40,539 nucleotides of DNA, taken from an uncultured Ellagibacter sp. (GTDB lineage Bacteria > Actinomycetota > Coriobacteriia > Coriobacteriales > Eggerthellaceae). Shown in pieces: positions 17,580 to 25,261 of the stretch. The translations under genes were made by a program, and so were the position numbers. A model generated the notes under the pieces. That model saw nothing but the letters and a program-made list of their open reading frames with translations. It had not been told where the DNA came from and made no database searches. Location: contig NZ_CAKTTZ010000022.1 of assembly GCF_934617235.1 (NCBI RefSeq), positions 1 to 40,539 of the forward strand. Direction: 5' to 3'. Within the stretch, counting starts at the first letter, position 1, and each line of letters begins with the position of its first letter.

Positions 17580-17996
17580 CCATCTCTCCTTTCCGAATCT
17601 GATGCACGTCAATAGCCAAAATCGATTCACGGGGTATCCGTGTATCTGGCATGGGGGAGGTTGAAATCGGATTTGGATCTTTTGGGGACTGGCTGCATCT
17701 TACGCGCGGGTAAGTAAGTTTGACACCTTTTCGCAAGTGCCGCTTCTCAATGGGCTTGGCCGTTCGCCATGGAATCTAATCCGCTTACCAACTTACTTTT
17801 TCTCCTCCATACTTTTTAGTGCGCAAGGAACGCGTGAGAGCGCTTGCTTGCAAAGGGGGATGGGTCTTTCAAGGATAAAAGCGGTAATCGTACCAAGAAG
17901 AATCAATCAGTTGCTTAAGGTCTCGGCTGGGAGTATCGAAGCCTTTCGCATTCGATTGGAGAAAGCTTAATTGAAAGCTTTAGAGAGGAGTGAGGT
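17580..17996. promoter_or_regulatory. Divergent promoter region with paired AACTTAC sites
   Basis: These 417 bases separate two Mo-enzyme operons. GTAAGTT at 17714-17720 points to the minus-strand operon and AACTTAC at 17790-17796 (AACTTACTTTTT) to the plus-strand one, the same paired layout as 1682-1873. A duplicated GTAAGTAAGTT occurs at the first site. TTGACA at 17720-17725 overlaps it but no good -10 follows. No credible small gene is visible in the rest. Confidence 0.5.
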
Positions 17997-20405
17997 ATGA
18001 CCAAACGCATTGATATGGAAGTTGAGCAGGGCGGAACTAATGAGGTGCGCCCAGACTTTTTCCGTGAGCCTCCAGTGAAATATACGGGTGGTGATCTGCC
18101 GTGGCAATGGGAGGAAGACGGCATGATTTGCACGCGCACTGGTGCATGGGCGGCTCCCGGCTGCCATGACGGTTGCGGTGTCATCGTGTTTACCGATAAA
18201 GAAACCGGCAAATTCATTAAAGTTGAAGGCGATGAGGAAAGCCCCTATTATCAGGGAAGATTGTGTGCGCGTTGCATCGCATTGAAAGAAGCAGTGTACC
18301 ATCCGGATCGCGTTCTGTATCCCATGAAGCGAGATCCGAAGGATCGCGGTAAGGCGGATAAATGGGAGCGCATCACGTGGGATGAAGCCTACGCGATGAT
18401 TAAAGAGAAGTTCGATACTATCAAGAAGGAATCCGGCGCGAAGGCGGTCGTGTTCCATTTGGGAACGGGTCGCGGCACTGCTCCGTATATGACGCGTCTT
18501 CAGTACGCTTTCGGATCGGTCCAGTATGCGTATATGCTTTCGGGCAATAGCTGCTACGTTCCTCGCGTTGCCGCTTGCAATGTTCTTATGGGAACGTATG
18601 CTGTGCCAGATTGCTCGCAAAATCATTACGATCGCTACGAGCATGAAGGCTGGATGCCGCCTAAGAATATCTTCGTATGGGGCAACAACCCTCTCGTATC
18701 AAACGCTGATGGCAATTTGGGGCATTGGGTTGTCGATTGCATGAAACGCGGGTCGAAGCTAGTTGTTGTTGATCCTAAACTTACTTGGCTCGCCGCAAAG
18801 GCGGATCTGTGGTTGCAGGTTCGTTGCGGAACCGACGCTGCGCTTGCGCTTGCCATGGGGAAATACATCATCGAGCATGATCTTTACGATCATGAGTTTG
18901 TCGATTGCTGGTGCTATGGCTCCGACGAGTATTATGAGGCGACTAAGGAATGGTCGCTTGAGAAGGCCTCCGAAGTCACTTGGATTCCGAAGGAAAAGAT
19001 TGCTCGCGCTGCTGAAATGATGGCGGAGAAGCCGACATCTGTGCAATGGGGTCTTGCGCTCGATATGACCATGGAATGCCTTGCTGGCTCGGCTGCGGTT
19101 GTCGATTTGTGGTCCATCACTGGGCAGATTGACATTCCGGGAGGTATGGTTACGGTTCACCAGCCCTTCAACATCCAGACGTGGAATCCCCCCGACCCCG
19201 CCGAATGCCTGACGCTCGAAGAGCAGGCGCAGCGAATTGGCGGCGAAGACTTCCCAGCACTCAAGTATTCGGGCGTTGTGCTTACCCAAGCGGATATGAC
19301 CGTCGACCAGATGCTCACGAATCGCCCGTATAAGATTCGCGCAAACTGGATTCAGTCGACCAATCCGCTTTCTTGCACGGCCCAAGAGCCAAACACTCGC
19401 ATGGAGCGTGCCTATTGTAATGCGGAGTTCAACGTGTACGTTGACCCGTTCATGACGCCGACAGCTCAGGCGTGCTGCGACGTGTTCCTCCCGGTGTGCA
19501 TGTATCCTGAGCGCAATGGTATTCGTTCTATCTACTACCATGTTCAGACTACCAACCAGGCATGCAAGCCTCTTGGGGAAAGCAAGTCCGACATGGAGAT
19601 TTGCTGGGAGCTCGGGCGGCAATGGAACGATAAATTGTGGCCAGGAGAGACGCTCGAGGAATTCTTTACGTTCACGATGAAGGAAACGGGCATGACCTTC
19701 GAGGAGGCTCGTGAAGAGAACTGGATCTATCCCGAGTATCACTACGAGAAGTTCCGCACTGGAGAGCAGCGTCCCGATGGTAATGTTGGCTTCAATACTC
19801 CGACTGGCAGAATTGAGCTGTACTCAACATTGTTCGGACGCTGGGGCCAGAAGCCCGTTCCGCATTATGCCGAACCACCTTATAGCCCCAATCAGGTTCC
19901 TGATCGCTTTGACAAGGAAGAGTATCTGGAGAAGTACCCTCTGATTATGACAACTGGTGCACGTCAGTGGGCATCATTCCATTCAGAGCATCGTCAGATT
20001 CCTCATCTTCGCGCTTTGCATCCGAATCCGGAATTTGAAATCGCACCTGAAACTGCAGAAAAGTATGGCATCGATCATGGTGATTGGTGCTGGATTGAGA
20101 ACCATCTTGGTCGTGTTCAGCTGAAGGCGAACGTATCACCCATCCTTGATCCATCCACTATATCGCTTGATCATGCGTGGTGGTTCCCCGAGCGCAATCC
20201 TGAAGATGCTGGTAACGGTTGTTACGACACTTACATTTCGAATCCAAATGTTGTTGTTGAGGCTGGGTGTGGCGAAAGCGGCTTCGGGAACAATTGCAAG
20301 TCCCACATGTGCCGCGTGTACAAGTGCGAGCCTGAAGATGTTATCGGCGATACCGATATGCAGATGATTTCCGAGCGTTTCGCAATGAATGAGGAGCTGA
20401 TGTAG
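17997..20405 (+). CDS. Molybdopterin oxidoreductase, catechol-dehydroxylase-like (group C)
   Basis: An 802-aa catalytic subunit with an ATG after GAGGAG. It has a ~40-residue N-terminal lead before the Fe-S region, including PWQWEEDG, which groups it nearer to group B. The family's first cysteine is Gly49 here (TRTGAW), although C45 lies four residues earlier; C56 and C60 are spaced by three instead of four residues, followed by C90xxC93. GTGRG replaces the usual GTGRE and precedes SGNSCYVPR. The C-terminus has an extra ~25 residues with DTDM, as in 32102 and 35933. No signal peptide. The ferredoxin starts at the very next base. It is the most divergent of the seven dehydroxylase-like enzymes and probably acts on a distinct substrate. 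Confidence 0.9.
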   Translation: MTKRIDMEVEQGGTNEVRPDFFREPPVKYTGGDLPWQWEEDGMICTRTGAWAAPGCHDGCGVIVFTDKETGKFIKVEGDEESPYYQGRLCARCIALKEAVYHPDRVLYPMKRDPKDRGKADKWERITWDEAYAMIKEKFDTIKKESGAKAVVFHLGTGRGTAPYMTRLQYAFGSVQYAYMLSGNSCYVPRVAACNVLMGTYAVPDCSQNHYDRYEHEGWMPPKNIFVWGNNPLVSNADGNLGHWVVDCMKRGSKLVVVDPKLTWLAAKADLWLQVRCGTDAALALAMGKYIIEHDLYDHEFVDCWCYGSDEYYEATKEWSLEKASEVTWIPKEKIARAAEMMAEKPTSVQWGLALDMTMECLAGSAAVVDLWSITGQIDIPGGMVTVHQPFNIQTWNPPDPAECLTLEEQAQRIGGEDFPALKYSGVVLTQADMTVDQMLTNRPYKIRANWIQSTNPLSCTAQEPNTRMERAYCNAEFNVYVDPFMTPTAQACCDVFLPVCMYPERNGIRSIYYHVQTTNQACKPLGESKSDMEICWELGRQWNDKLWPGETLEEFFTFTMKETGMTFEEAREENWIYPEYHYEKFRTGEQRPDGNVGFNTPTGRIELYSTLFGRWGQKPVPHYAEPPYSPNQVPDRFDKEEYLEKYPLIMTTGARQWASFHSEHRQIPHLRALHPNPEFEIAPETAEKYGIDHGDWCWIENHLGRVQLKANVSPILDPSTISLDHAWWFPERNPEDAGNGCYDTYISNPNVVVEAGCGESGFGNNCKSHMCRVYKCEPEDVIGDTDMQMISERFAMNEELM

Positions 20406-20765
20406 ATGTCTAATGATGTTGCATACGGCCTTTTGATTAACTATGAGTTCTGCACGGGCTGCCATTCGTGCGAGGTGTCGTGCCAGATGGAGCATGACCT
20501 TCCGGTTGATCGATGGGGAATCAAACTGCAGAAAATAGGTCCATGGAAAATTTCCGAGGACAAATACCAGTATGATTTTGTGCCCATCCCAACTGATCAG
20601 TGCGATTTGTGCGCGGAGCGGACGAGCAAAGGAAAAAAACCTCTCTGCGTAAAGCATTGCCAAAGTTTGGTCATGCAGTACGGCCCAGTGAAGGAGCTTA
20701 TCGAAAAGGCTGGCGGTAAAACCAAGTATACCGTATTTGTGCCTAAGGCCGGCACAATTGACTAG
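20406..20765 (+). CDS. Ferredoxin subunit of the 17997-20405 Mo enzyme
   Basis: A 119-aa protein whose ATG directly follows the TAG of the catalytic gene, so coupling is expected. Motifs: FCTGCHSCEVSC and QCDLC...CVKHC, two [4Fe-4S] clusters. The segments PVDRWGIKL and VPIPTDQCDLC match the family. Its C-terminus (KYTVFVPKAGTID) is longer than in group A partners. Confidence 0.93.
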   Translation: MSNDVAYGLLINYEFCTGCHSCEVSCQMEHDLPVDRWGIKLQKIGPWKISEDKYQYDFVPIPTDQCDLCAERTSKGKKPLCVKHCQSLVMQYGPVKELIEKAGGKTKYTVFVPKAGTID

Positions 20766-20783
20766 ATAGAAGATTATCATGCA

Positions 20784-20821
20784 TAGTTCGCGGGATGCGC
20801 TTTCTCGTATTCCGCGAACTA
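20784..20821. promoter_or_regulatory. Inverted repeat between ferredoxin and MFS genes
   Basis: Perfect 10-bp arms TAGTTCGCGG (20784-20793) and CCGCGAACTA (20812-20821) with an 18-base centre. No T tail follows. It lies 54 bases before the MFS start. It could be a stem-loop that tunes downstream expression or mRNA stability, or an operator. Confidence 0.5.
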
Positions 20822-20874
20822 GCAGTGCATTCAGTTTTTTGAAACTACAATCGTCCGGGGAAAAGGGGATTTCC

Positions 20875-22077
20875 ATGGGGACTGAACTAAAAACTCGCGA
20901 TGGAGCGACGTTTGGGGTGTACGCCGTGATCCTCGCAGTGTATTTCGTTATACCCGATATGGGCTATATCTCGCCAAGCCTGTCGGCAATTGGCGAACGG
21001 TATGGCGTTGATGCTGGCACGGCATCGTATCTTTCCACCATCGTCTCGCTTACGCAGATCGTCTCAGCGCTCGTATGCGGAGTTATTGCTGGAAAGTACG
21101 TTAGTCGAAAGGTGCTTTTATCCATTGCTGTGACGGGAATGGCTGTATTTGGTGTCTTACCCGTTTTCTTCTCTCCCGAAACGGTGCCATTCGAGATTCT
21201 TATGGCGGATCGTGCTGTGTTCGGATTATTCTTGGGCTTTCTGCAGCCTGTAATATTCGCCTTTGTTGCAAATGTCTTCCGTGACGAAGATAGGCGTGCG
21301 ACGGCTTATGGGATAGGCAATGTTTCTTTTAACGTTGGCGCAGTCTTTGCCTCATCGGTTGGCGGAATATGCGTTGGTATTGGGTGGAATACTGCTTTTT
21401 GGCTGTACTTGATTGGTTTAGTTGTTCTCGTTTTCGTCCTAGTCTTTTACAAAGAGCCCCTTTCGGAAATCCCTCAAGAAGAAAAGGCGGAAAAAACCAA
21501 GATTACGCCCCTTGCTTGGTTTTACATGTCGGTAATTTTCATCGCGATGGTTTTCGATTATCCGTTTTTTACCGTATTCATTAGCGCTCTTATCGATCAT
21601 GGTATTACCAATGGTGTCGTTGGTGGTCAGTTGCTCTCGTTGTTTACTCTGGTTGGGATATTCGTCTCAGCTGGGTTTGGCTTTCTTTTCAAGCACCTTC
21701 GGTTTAAGGTGCTGCCTCTGGCCTGCCTCATGTGCGCGCTTGGCATGCTCCTCATTTTTGTAGGGATTGGTTTTTTGGAATCGTTGCCGCTAGTAATCAT
21801 TGCGGTCGTGATTTTGGCAGCAGGTCATATGGCGATTACTGTGGGGGCGCCGCATCATGTAAGCATTAGCTGTACGCAGGCTGTTGCTTCGGCGGCACTG
21901 GCATATACCGCTGTGGCGATGAATCTGGGCGGCTTTGTCTCTAGCCCGTATGTCCAGGCTGTAGCTTCATTCTCGGGAACTGGCGACTACGAGCTTGTGT
22001 TCCTCGTCAGCGCTATTGCGATGGCGGTATTTGCATTCATCGTTAATGCCGTGGCGAGAAAAAAGAGGAGTGAATAG
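20875..22077 (+). CDS. MFS transporter
   Basis: A 400-aa major facilitator protein. I chose the ATG at 20875, preceded by AAAAGGGGAT, over the in-frame ATG at 20779, which would add 32 polar residues across the inverted repeat. About 12 membrane segments are visible, with a charged middle loop (PQEEKAEKTK) between the two six-helix halves and a conserved FGLFLGFLQP helix 4. It sits in a unit with the group C enzyme upstream and a SlyD-like FKBP 2 bp downstream, and is probably the uptake or efflux route for that enzyme's substrate or product. Confidence 0.9.
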   Translation: MGTELKTRDGATFGVYAVILAVYFVIPDMGYISPSLSAIGERYGVDAGTASYLSTIVSLTQIVSALVCGVIAGKYVSRKVLLSIAVTGMAVFGVLPVFFSPETVPFEILMADRAVFGLFLGFLQPVIFAFVANVFRDEDRRATAYGIGNVSFNVGAVFASSVGGICVGIGWNTAFWLYLIGLVVLVFVLVFYKEPLSEIPQEEKAEKTKITPLAWFYMSVIFIAMVFDYPFFTVFISALIDHGITNGVVGGQLLSLFTLVGIFVSAGFGFLFKHLRFKVLPLACLMCALGMLLIFVGIGFLESLPLVIIAVVILAAGHMAITVGAPHHVSISCTQAVASAALAYTAVAMNLGGFVSSPYVQAVASFSGTGDYELVFLVSAIAMAVFAFIVNAVARKKRSE

Positions 22078-22079
22078 CT

Positions 22080-22505
22080 ATGTGGAATTATGGTAGCACG
22101 GCCGTTGTCCGGTATGTTGGAACGCTCTCTGACGGCTCTGTCTTCGACAGCACAGAGGGGCTTGATCCTCTAGAATTTCAGCTAGGGTCAGGCAGTGTGA
22201 TTCATGGATTCGATAACGCTGTTCGGAATATGGAAATTGGCGAGTGCTCGACTATAACGATTCCCTGCAAAGATGCTTTTGGGGAGTATAGCGCTGAGCG
22301 GGTTGAACATGGTCCCATGTATGCTATCCCCAATGCAAAAGATATTGAAGTTGGTAAGCTATTCTACTTTGTCACTGAAGAGGGGCTAAAGTTCCCGGCG
22401 CGGGTTACTTCGATTGACGAAGGTATGGCGACGATTGATTTTAATCACCCTCTTGCCGGAGAAGACCTCACTTTCGAAATCGAGCTACTTGATGTGAGAG
22501 GGTAG
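22080..22505 (+). CDS. SlyD-like FKBP-type peptidyl-prolyl isomerase
   Basis: A 141-aa protein beginning 2 bp after the MFS stop, with GAGGAG upstream. It has the SlyD layout: the FKBP entry strand VRYVGTLSDGSVFDS (about 10-24), HGFDNAVRNMEIGE, the insert-in-flap segment around DAFGEY to about 110, and the closing strand IDFNHPLAGEDLTFEIELL. It lacks the metal-binding His-rich tail of E. coli SlyD. It should be a cytoplasmic folding factor. A second copy sits in the operon of the group B enzyme at 25262-27553, so a role in maturing these Mo enzymes is a reasonable inference. Confidence 0.88.
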   Translation: MWNYGSTAVVRYVGTLSDGSVFDSTEGLDPLEFQLGSGSVIHGFDNAVRNMEIGECSTITIPCKDAFGEYSAERVEHGPMYAIPNAKDIEVGKLFYFVTEEGLKFPARVTSIDEGMATIDFNHPLAGEDLTFEIELLDVRG

Positions 22506-22530
22506 CAGGCGATTTTTTCATTGCGCTCTT

Positions 22531-22579
22531 AGCGGGGCCATGCCGTTATTCTCGCTGTACGGCATGGCCCCGCTTTTTT
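22531..22579 (+). terminator. Rho-independent terminator after the FKBP gene
   Basis: A perfect 16-bp stem, AGCGGGGCCATGCCGT (22531-22546) and ACGGCATGGCCCCGCT (22559-22574), with a 12-base loop and a T-run through 22579. It closes the group C unit. Confidence 0.96.
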
Positions 22580-22640
22580 GGAGTGTGCCAAGCGAATGCA
22601 CGACTCGCATTTCGGCCCATTGTCTTGCTGCGGTTGCCCG

Positions 22641-23252
22641 TCACTCCTTTTCGATGATCACGGCGTTTCCGTTTGCGGTAACACAGAAGACGTAGGGGAG
22701 ATAAAGCGTTCCACCGCTGGCGTTGACCGTTTCGGGCTCCAGCGTTATGTAGTCGAAGTCTACGCCGATGACGGCATTGCAACCAAGATCGTAAGCTGCC
22801 TCCTTGAGCTCTTTCAACGCTTGGCGGCGTATCTTTACGAGGGATGCGCTTAAGGCATCGCCGACGTTCGTGGCAGTTGCGAAGATGCCCTCGCGCCCAC
22901 GGGGGATTTCGATTACATCGTCGCCTGAGATATACCCAGAGTATTTCGTAATTCGGTATCCGTCGAAGCTGAACCCGGAGGTAATGAGCATCTGAGCCAT
23001 GGCGGCATTCTTCTCAGCATTTTCTCGCTCTTCCGCCTGCTTCTTCTCTGCCGCCGCTCTCTCTTTCGCTTTCCTCAACTCTTCGCGCTCGGCACAGTCT
23101 TCCTTGAATACCCTTATCAAATCGTCGAAATCGTAATCATCATCGATGTCGATGTCCAAGAATCCTTTGTACGATATGTCGTTCCTCTTCACGAACTCCT
23201 TCAGGTCTCCCTCGGGCACATGATAACGCCATGCAATTTGACTTAGCTTCAT
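22641..23252 (-). CDS. YbjQ-like (UPF0145) heavy-metal-binding-domain protein with coiled coil
   Basis: A 203-aa minus-strand protein with AAGGAGA before its ATG. The N-terminal ~35 residues (LSQIAWRYHVPEGDLKEFVKRN) look like a small helical DNA-binding-like domain. Residues ~50-85 are a charged Glu/Lys/Ala-rich coiled coil. From about 90 on it matches the YbjQ fold: TSGFSFDGYRITKYSGYISGD, then AYDLGCNAVIGVDFDYI, the family signature. These pentameric domains are of unclear function. It is transcribed after the small zinc-ribbon gene 22 bp upstream. It looks like an ordinary spacer gene with no visible link to the Mo enzymes. Confidence 0.75.
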   Translation of the reverse strand: MKLSQIAWRYHVPEGDLKEFVKRNDISYKGFLDIDIDDDYDFDDLIRVFKEDCAEREELRKAKERAAAEKKQAEERENAEKNAAMAQMLITSGFSFDGYRITKYSGYISGDDVIEIPRGREGIFATATNVGDALSASLVKIRRQALKELKEAAYDLGCNAVIGVDFDYITLEPETVNASGGTLYLPYVFCVTANGNAVIIEKE

Positions 23253-23274
23253 GCTGATCTCCTTTGTCTCAGTG

Positions 23275-23535
23275 TTAGAGGTACTTCAGCGCTTGTGTAT
23301 TGCTGGGGTCGATGTCAAGCACCAGGTTGGCGTATTTGCGGGCGCGCGCGGGCTCCGCTTCGCACTTGGCGAGCAGTCTGGCCACGTCATCATCTAAAGC
23401 GATGTGAGTGCTAGCTTGTCTTGCCATGTCATCTTTCTCGAGAGCATATTTTGACCCACAGTAGCGGCATATGGCGGTCTTTCCCGTGTAGTCGAACTCG
23501 TTTCCGCCGCATCTTTCGCAAGTGATTAGCTTCAT
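23275..23535 (-). CDS. Small zinc-ribbon protein with a TPR-like helical tail
   Basis: An 86-aa protein; GAGAGGGAT lies upstream of the ATG. Two knuckles, CERCG (6-10) and CRYCG (23-27), form a single zinc ribbon. The C-terminal half is helical and resembles one tetratricopeptide repeat (ARKYANLVLDIDPSNTQALKYL). It is encoded 22 bp before the YbjQ-like gene, so the two form one operon. Function unknown. The region 23536-23750 upstream shows only the toxin-antitoxin operator. Confidence 0.65.
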   Translation of the reverse strand: MKLITCERCGGNEFDYTGKTAICRYCGSKYALEKDDMARQASTHIALDDDVARLLAKCEAEPARARKYANLVLDIDPSNTQALKYL

Positions 23536-23709
23536 TATGATCCCTCTCGTGGGTAATTGACCTAGTAGTGACGAGCATCGTATCAGGCTAGAGATAATGT
23601 ATCACAAGCGAAGAGCGCAGCGATCGGCGTTTGAAGGGGCAAAGTGCTCTGAAAAACTCGTTCTTAACACGTGATTCGTCGGTTCTTGAACTATAAAGTG
23701 TTCGTGCAT

Positions 23710-23724
23710 TACAATATAGTTGTA
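23710..23724. promoter_or_regulatory. Probable antitoxin autoregulation operator
   Basis: TACAA-TATAG-TTGTA, a 5-5-5 inverted repeat, lies 26 bases before the antitoxin start and overlaps a TATA-like promoter element. RelB/DinJ antitoxins usually repress from such a short palindrome. Confidence 0.5.
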
Positions 23725-23750
23725 CATACGGAAAGTTGATTGGAGCGCTT

Positions 23751-24023
23751 ATGGCAAGCTCGACTTTGACCATTCGCATCGACGAGGATTTGAAACGAGA
23801 AGCCTCCGAGGTGGCCGATTATTACGGTCTCGACCTGTCTTCCGTAACGCGCGCGTTTTACAAGCAGATGGTGAACACTCGCCGCATCCCCCTCACCTTC
23901 GCCCCTGAAGAGCCAAATGCCGAAAGCCTTGAGGCGATTCGCGAGGGCGATGCCTTCCTCTCTTCCGGCAAAGAGGGCCGCTACGATAACGGCGCGGATC
24001 TTATCGCAGCGGCGATGCGCTGA
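23751..24023 (+). CDS. dinJ: RelB/DinJ-family antitoxin
   Basis: A 90-aa protein; the ATG at 23751 follows TGGAG, and an ATG 15 bases earlier is less likely. The N-terminal ribbon-helix-helix (TLTIRIDEDLKREASEVADYYGLDLSSVTRAF, about 5-36) is the DNA-binding and dimerisation domain of RelB/DinJ antitoxins, followed by the RIPLTF sequence typical of the family. The C-terminal half should wrap the toxin. Its stop overlaps the toxin start (TGATG), which couples translation. Confidence 0.88.
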   Translation: MASSTLTIRIDEDLKREASEVADYYGLDLSSVTRAFYKQMVNTRRIPLTFAPEEPNAESLEAIREGDAFLSSGKEGRYDNGADLIAAAMR

Positions 24024-24322
24024 TGGGGAGGTTAACGGCGGAATTCTCCGCCGCGTTCTCGCGCGACCTCAAAAAGAAGGCTCGTCGCCGCAATTGGAAT
24101 CTCGCCGAGCTTCAGAACATCATCGATCTTATTCTTGAGAACTCGCCCGAGTCCATTGAGGCTCTTAAGCACCGGCACAATATGCACCGGCTTTCGGGCA
24201 GTTGGGCAGGCAGAAGCGAATGCCATGTCGCAAACTCGGGCGACTGGCTTGTTATCTGGTCGTCAAATGACAGCGTCGCCTTTTTCGAGCGCACCGGTAG
24301 CCACGACGAACTGTTTAGATGA
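24023..24322 (+). CDS. yafQ: YafQ-family mRNA interferase toxin
   Basis: A 99-aa RelE-superfamily toxin. It ends with the YafQ signature: HRLSGSWAGRSECHV, DWLVIW, and the closing RTGSHDELF, which carry the conserved His, Asp and Trp residues of the ribosome-dependent mRNA-cleaving site. The N-terminus is basic (DLKKKARRR). It overlaps its antitoxin by one base. All family residues I can check are present, so it is probably functional. The pair may help to hold the spacer or island in place. Confidence 0.9.
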   Translation: MGRLTAEFSAAFSRDLKKKARRRNWNLAELQNIIDLILENSPESIEALKHRHNMHRLSGSWAGRSECHVANSGDWLVIWSSNDSVAFFERTGSHDELFR

Positions 24323-24361
24323 GCCTTGGCGGCTTTATTTCGGACCGCGGGCCTTTTCTGC

Positions 24362-24404
24362 GCAGGACCATTCCCCAGCTGAGCCAGCTGGGGAATGGTC
24401 CTGC
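24362..24404 (+). terminator. Strong hairpin after the toxin-antitoxin pair
   Basis: A perfect 19-bp stem, GCAGGACCATTCCCCAGCT (24362-24380) and its complement (24386-24404), with a GAGCC loop. The T-run is short (TTT after the stem). It lies 40 bases after the toxin stop and is the likely transcription end. Confidence 0.75.
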
Positions 24405-24432
24405 TTTGCGGAGCGCATTTTCAAGGGGGGGG

Positions 24433-24623
24433 GACCTGCCAGTATTTGGGCGGTTTTCATCAACTTGGGCGGTGCGCGCGGGAGGGAAGGGAAGGCGGCA
24501 CGCGATCAGGCTTCATTGACCTGGCCTTATGTTTTGCGTTCCCCGTGGCCGTCTCCCTCGAAGGGCAGATGACCCTCTCTAGGGGCCTCCCGTTGATGAA
24601 AACCATTCGATTTCTGGCAGGTC
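24433..24623. repeat. Imperfect long inverted repeat around a gene-free core
   Basis: The left arm (24433-24464) reads GACCTGCCAG, nine spacer bases, then GGTTTTCATCAAC. The right arm (24592-24623) carries the exact complements GTTGATGAAAACC and CTGGCAGGTC around a nine-base centre. The 127-base core has no credible ORF. This resembles a miniature inverted-repeat element or a structured RNA; no flanking target duplication was recognised. Confidence 0.6.
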
Positions 24624-24800
24624 TCCCTGAGATTTGTGCTCATCCAGGAAGTGGGAGAGCGCGAGACAAATCGCCCGACCCCCGTCTCAGAGATTACGCT
24701 TGTTTTGCTCGCTATATCTGGCTAGCGCAGCATCTCGGTTTAGGCGTTGTGGCTGTAGTACTGTTTGGCGAAGCTGAAGCTTGCTAGCTGCTCATGAAAC

Positions 24801-24827
24801 GGCCCGGGGCAATCAATACTCCGGGCC
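24801..24827 (-). terminator. Hairpin downstream of the minus-strand group B operon
   Basis: GGCCCGG (24801-24807) and CCGGGCC (24821-24827) pair, with a GTTT tail on the minus strand. It lies about 70 bases past the ferredoxin stop. A further 8-bp repeat (TCGCCTGG 24839-24846, CCAGGCGA 24868-24875) is closer to the gene. The rest of 24624-24897 holds nothing recognisable. Confidence 0.6.
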
Positions 24828-24897
24828 CTTGTGGAGTGTCGCCTGGTGCACGAAGGGGGATACTTTCCCAGGCGATATGAGGGGAGCTATGCTCGTG

Positions 24898-25248
24898 CTA
24901 TGCCTTGCAGGTATATGGTCCGGGGACGAAGAGCACCTGGTTGGGCTTCTTGTCAAGCTCTTCGACGAGCTGGTCGATAGGCCCGTACTTCATGACGCCG
25001 GCGAGGCAATGATGCACGCATGTCGGCAGCTTTCCTCCCGCCGCTCGCTCTGCACAGAGATCGCACAGGGAAGTCGGGGTCGGGATCTTATTCCAATTGA
25101 CCGTCTTCTCGTCAATTTCCCAAGGTCCCTCATCAAGCACGCGGATGCCCCATTTTCCGGTGCCGAACCCGTGCTCTTGCTTGCAGGCGATCTCGCAGGA
25201 CTGGCATCCGGTGCAGAACTCGTAGTCAATCAGAAGTCCGTTTCTCAT
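24898..25248 (-). CDS. Ferredoxin subunit of the 25262-27553 Mo enzyme
   Basis: A 116-aa protein starting at the ATG ending at 25248, with AAGGAGC upstream; a longer in-frame ATG at 25431 would run far into the catalytic gene. Motifs: FCTGCQSCEIAC (12-22) and LCDLC...CVHHC, two [4Fe-4S] clusters. NKIPTP-x-x-LCDLC and LFVP ending match the group B partner at 34442. It begins 13 bp after the catalytic gene. Its 3' 104 bases recur at the left end of the window. Confidence 0.93.
   Translation of the reverse strand: MRNGLLIDYEFCTGCQSCEIACKQEHGFGTGKWGIRVLDEGPWEIDEKTVNWNKIPTPTSLCDLCAERAAGGKLPTCVHHCLAGVMKYGPIDQLVEELDKKPNQVLFVPGPYTCKA
24902..25005. repeat. Direct repeat copy 2 (partner 1-104)
   Basis: The 3' end of the ferredoxin gene repeats the first 104 bases of the window with five mismatches, same orientation. 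This copy is inside an intact gene and is likely the source of the other. Confidence 0.85.
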
Positions 25249-25261
25249 ATCTCGGCGCTCC

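Noticed and set aside
17737..17970. 77-codon ORF in the divergent spacer
   Set aside because: No good ribosome site, overlaps the AACTTAC site, and has no recognisable features.
24135..24787. Overlapping ORFs of 130-145 codons after the toxin gene
   Set aside because: They run through a perfect hairpin and the inverted repeat, have no ribosome site and no family similarity.
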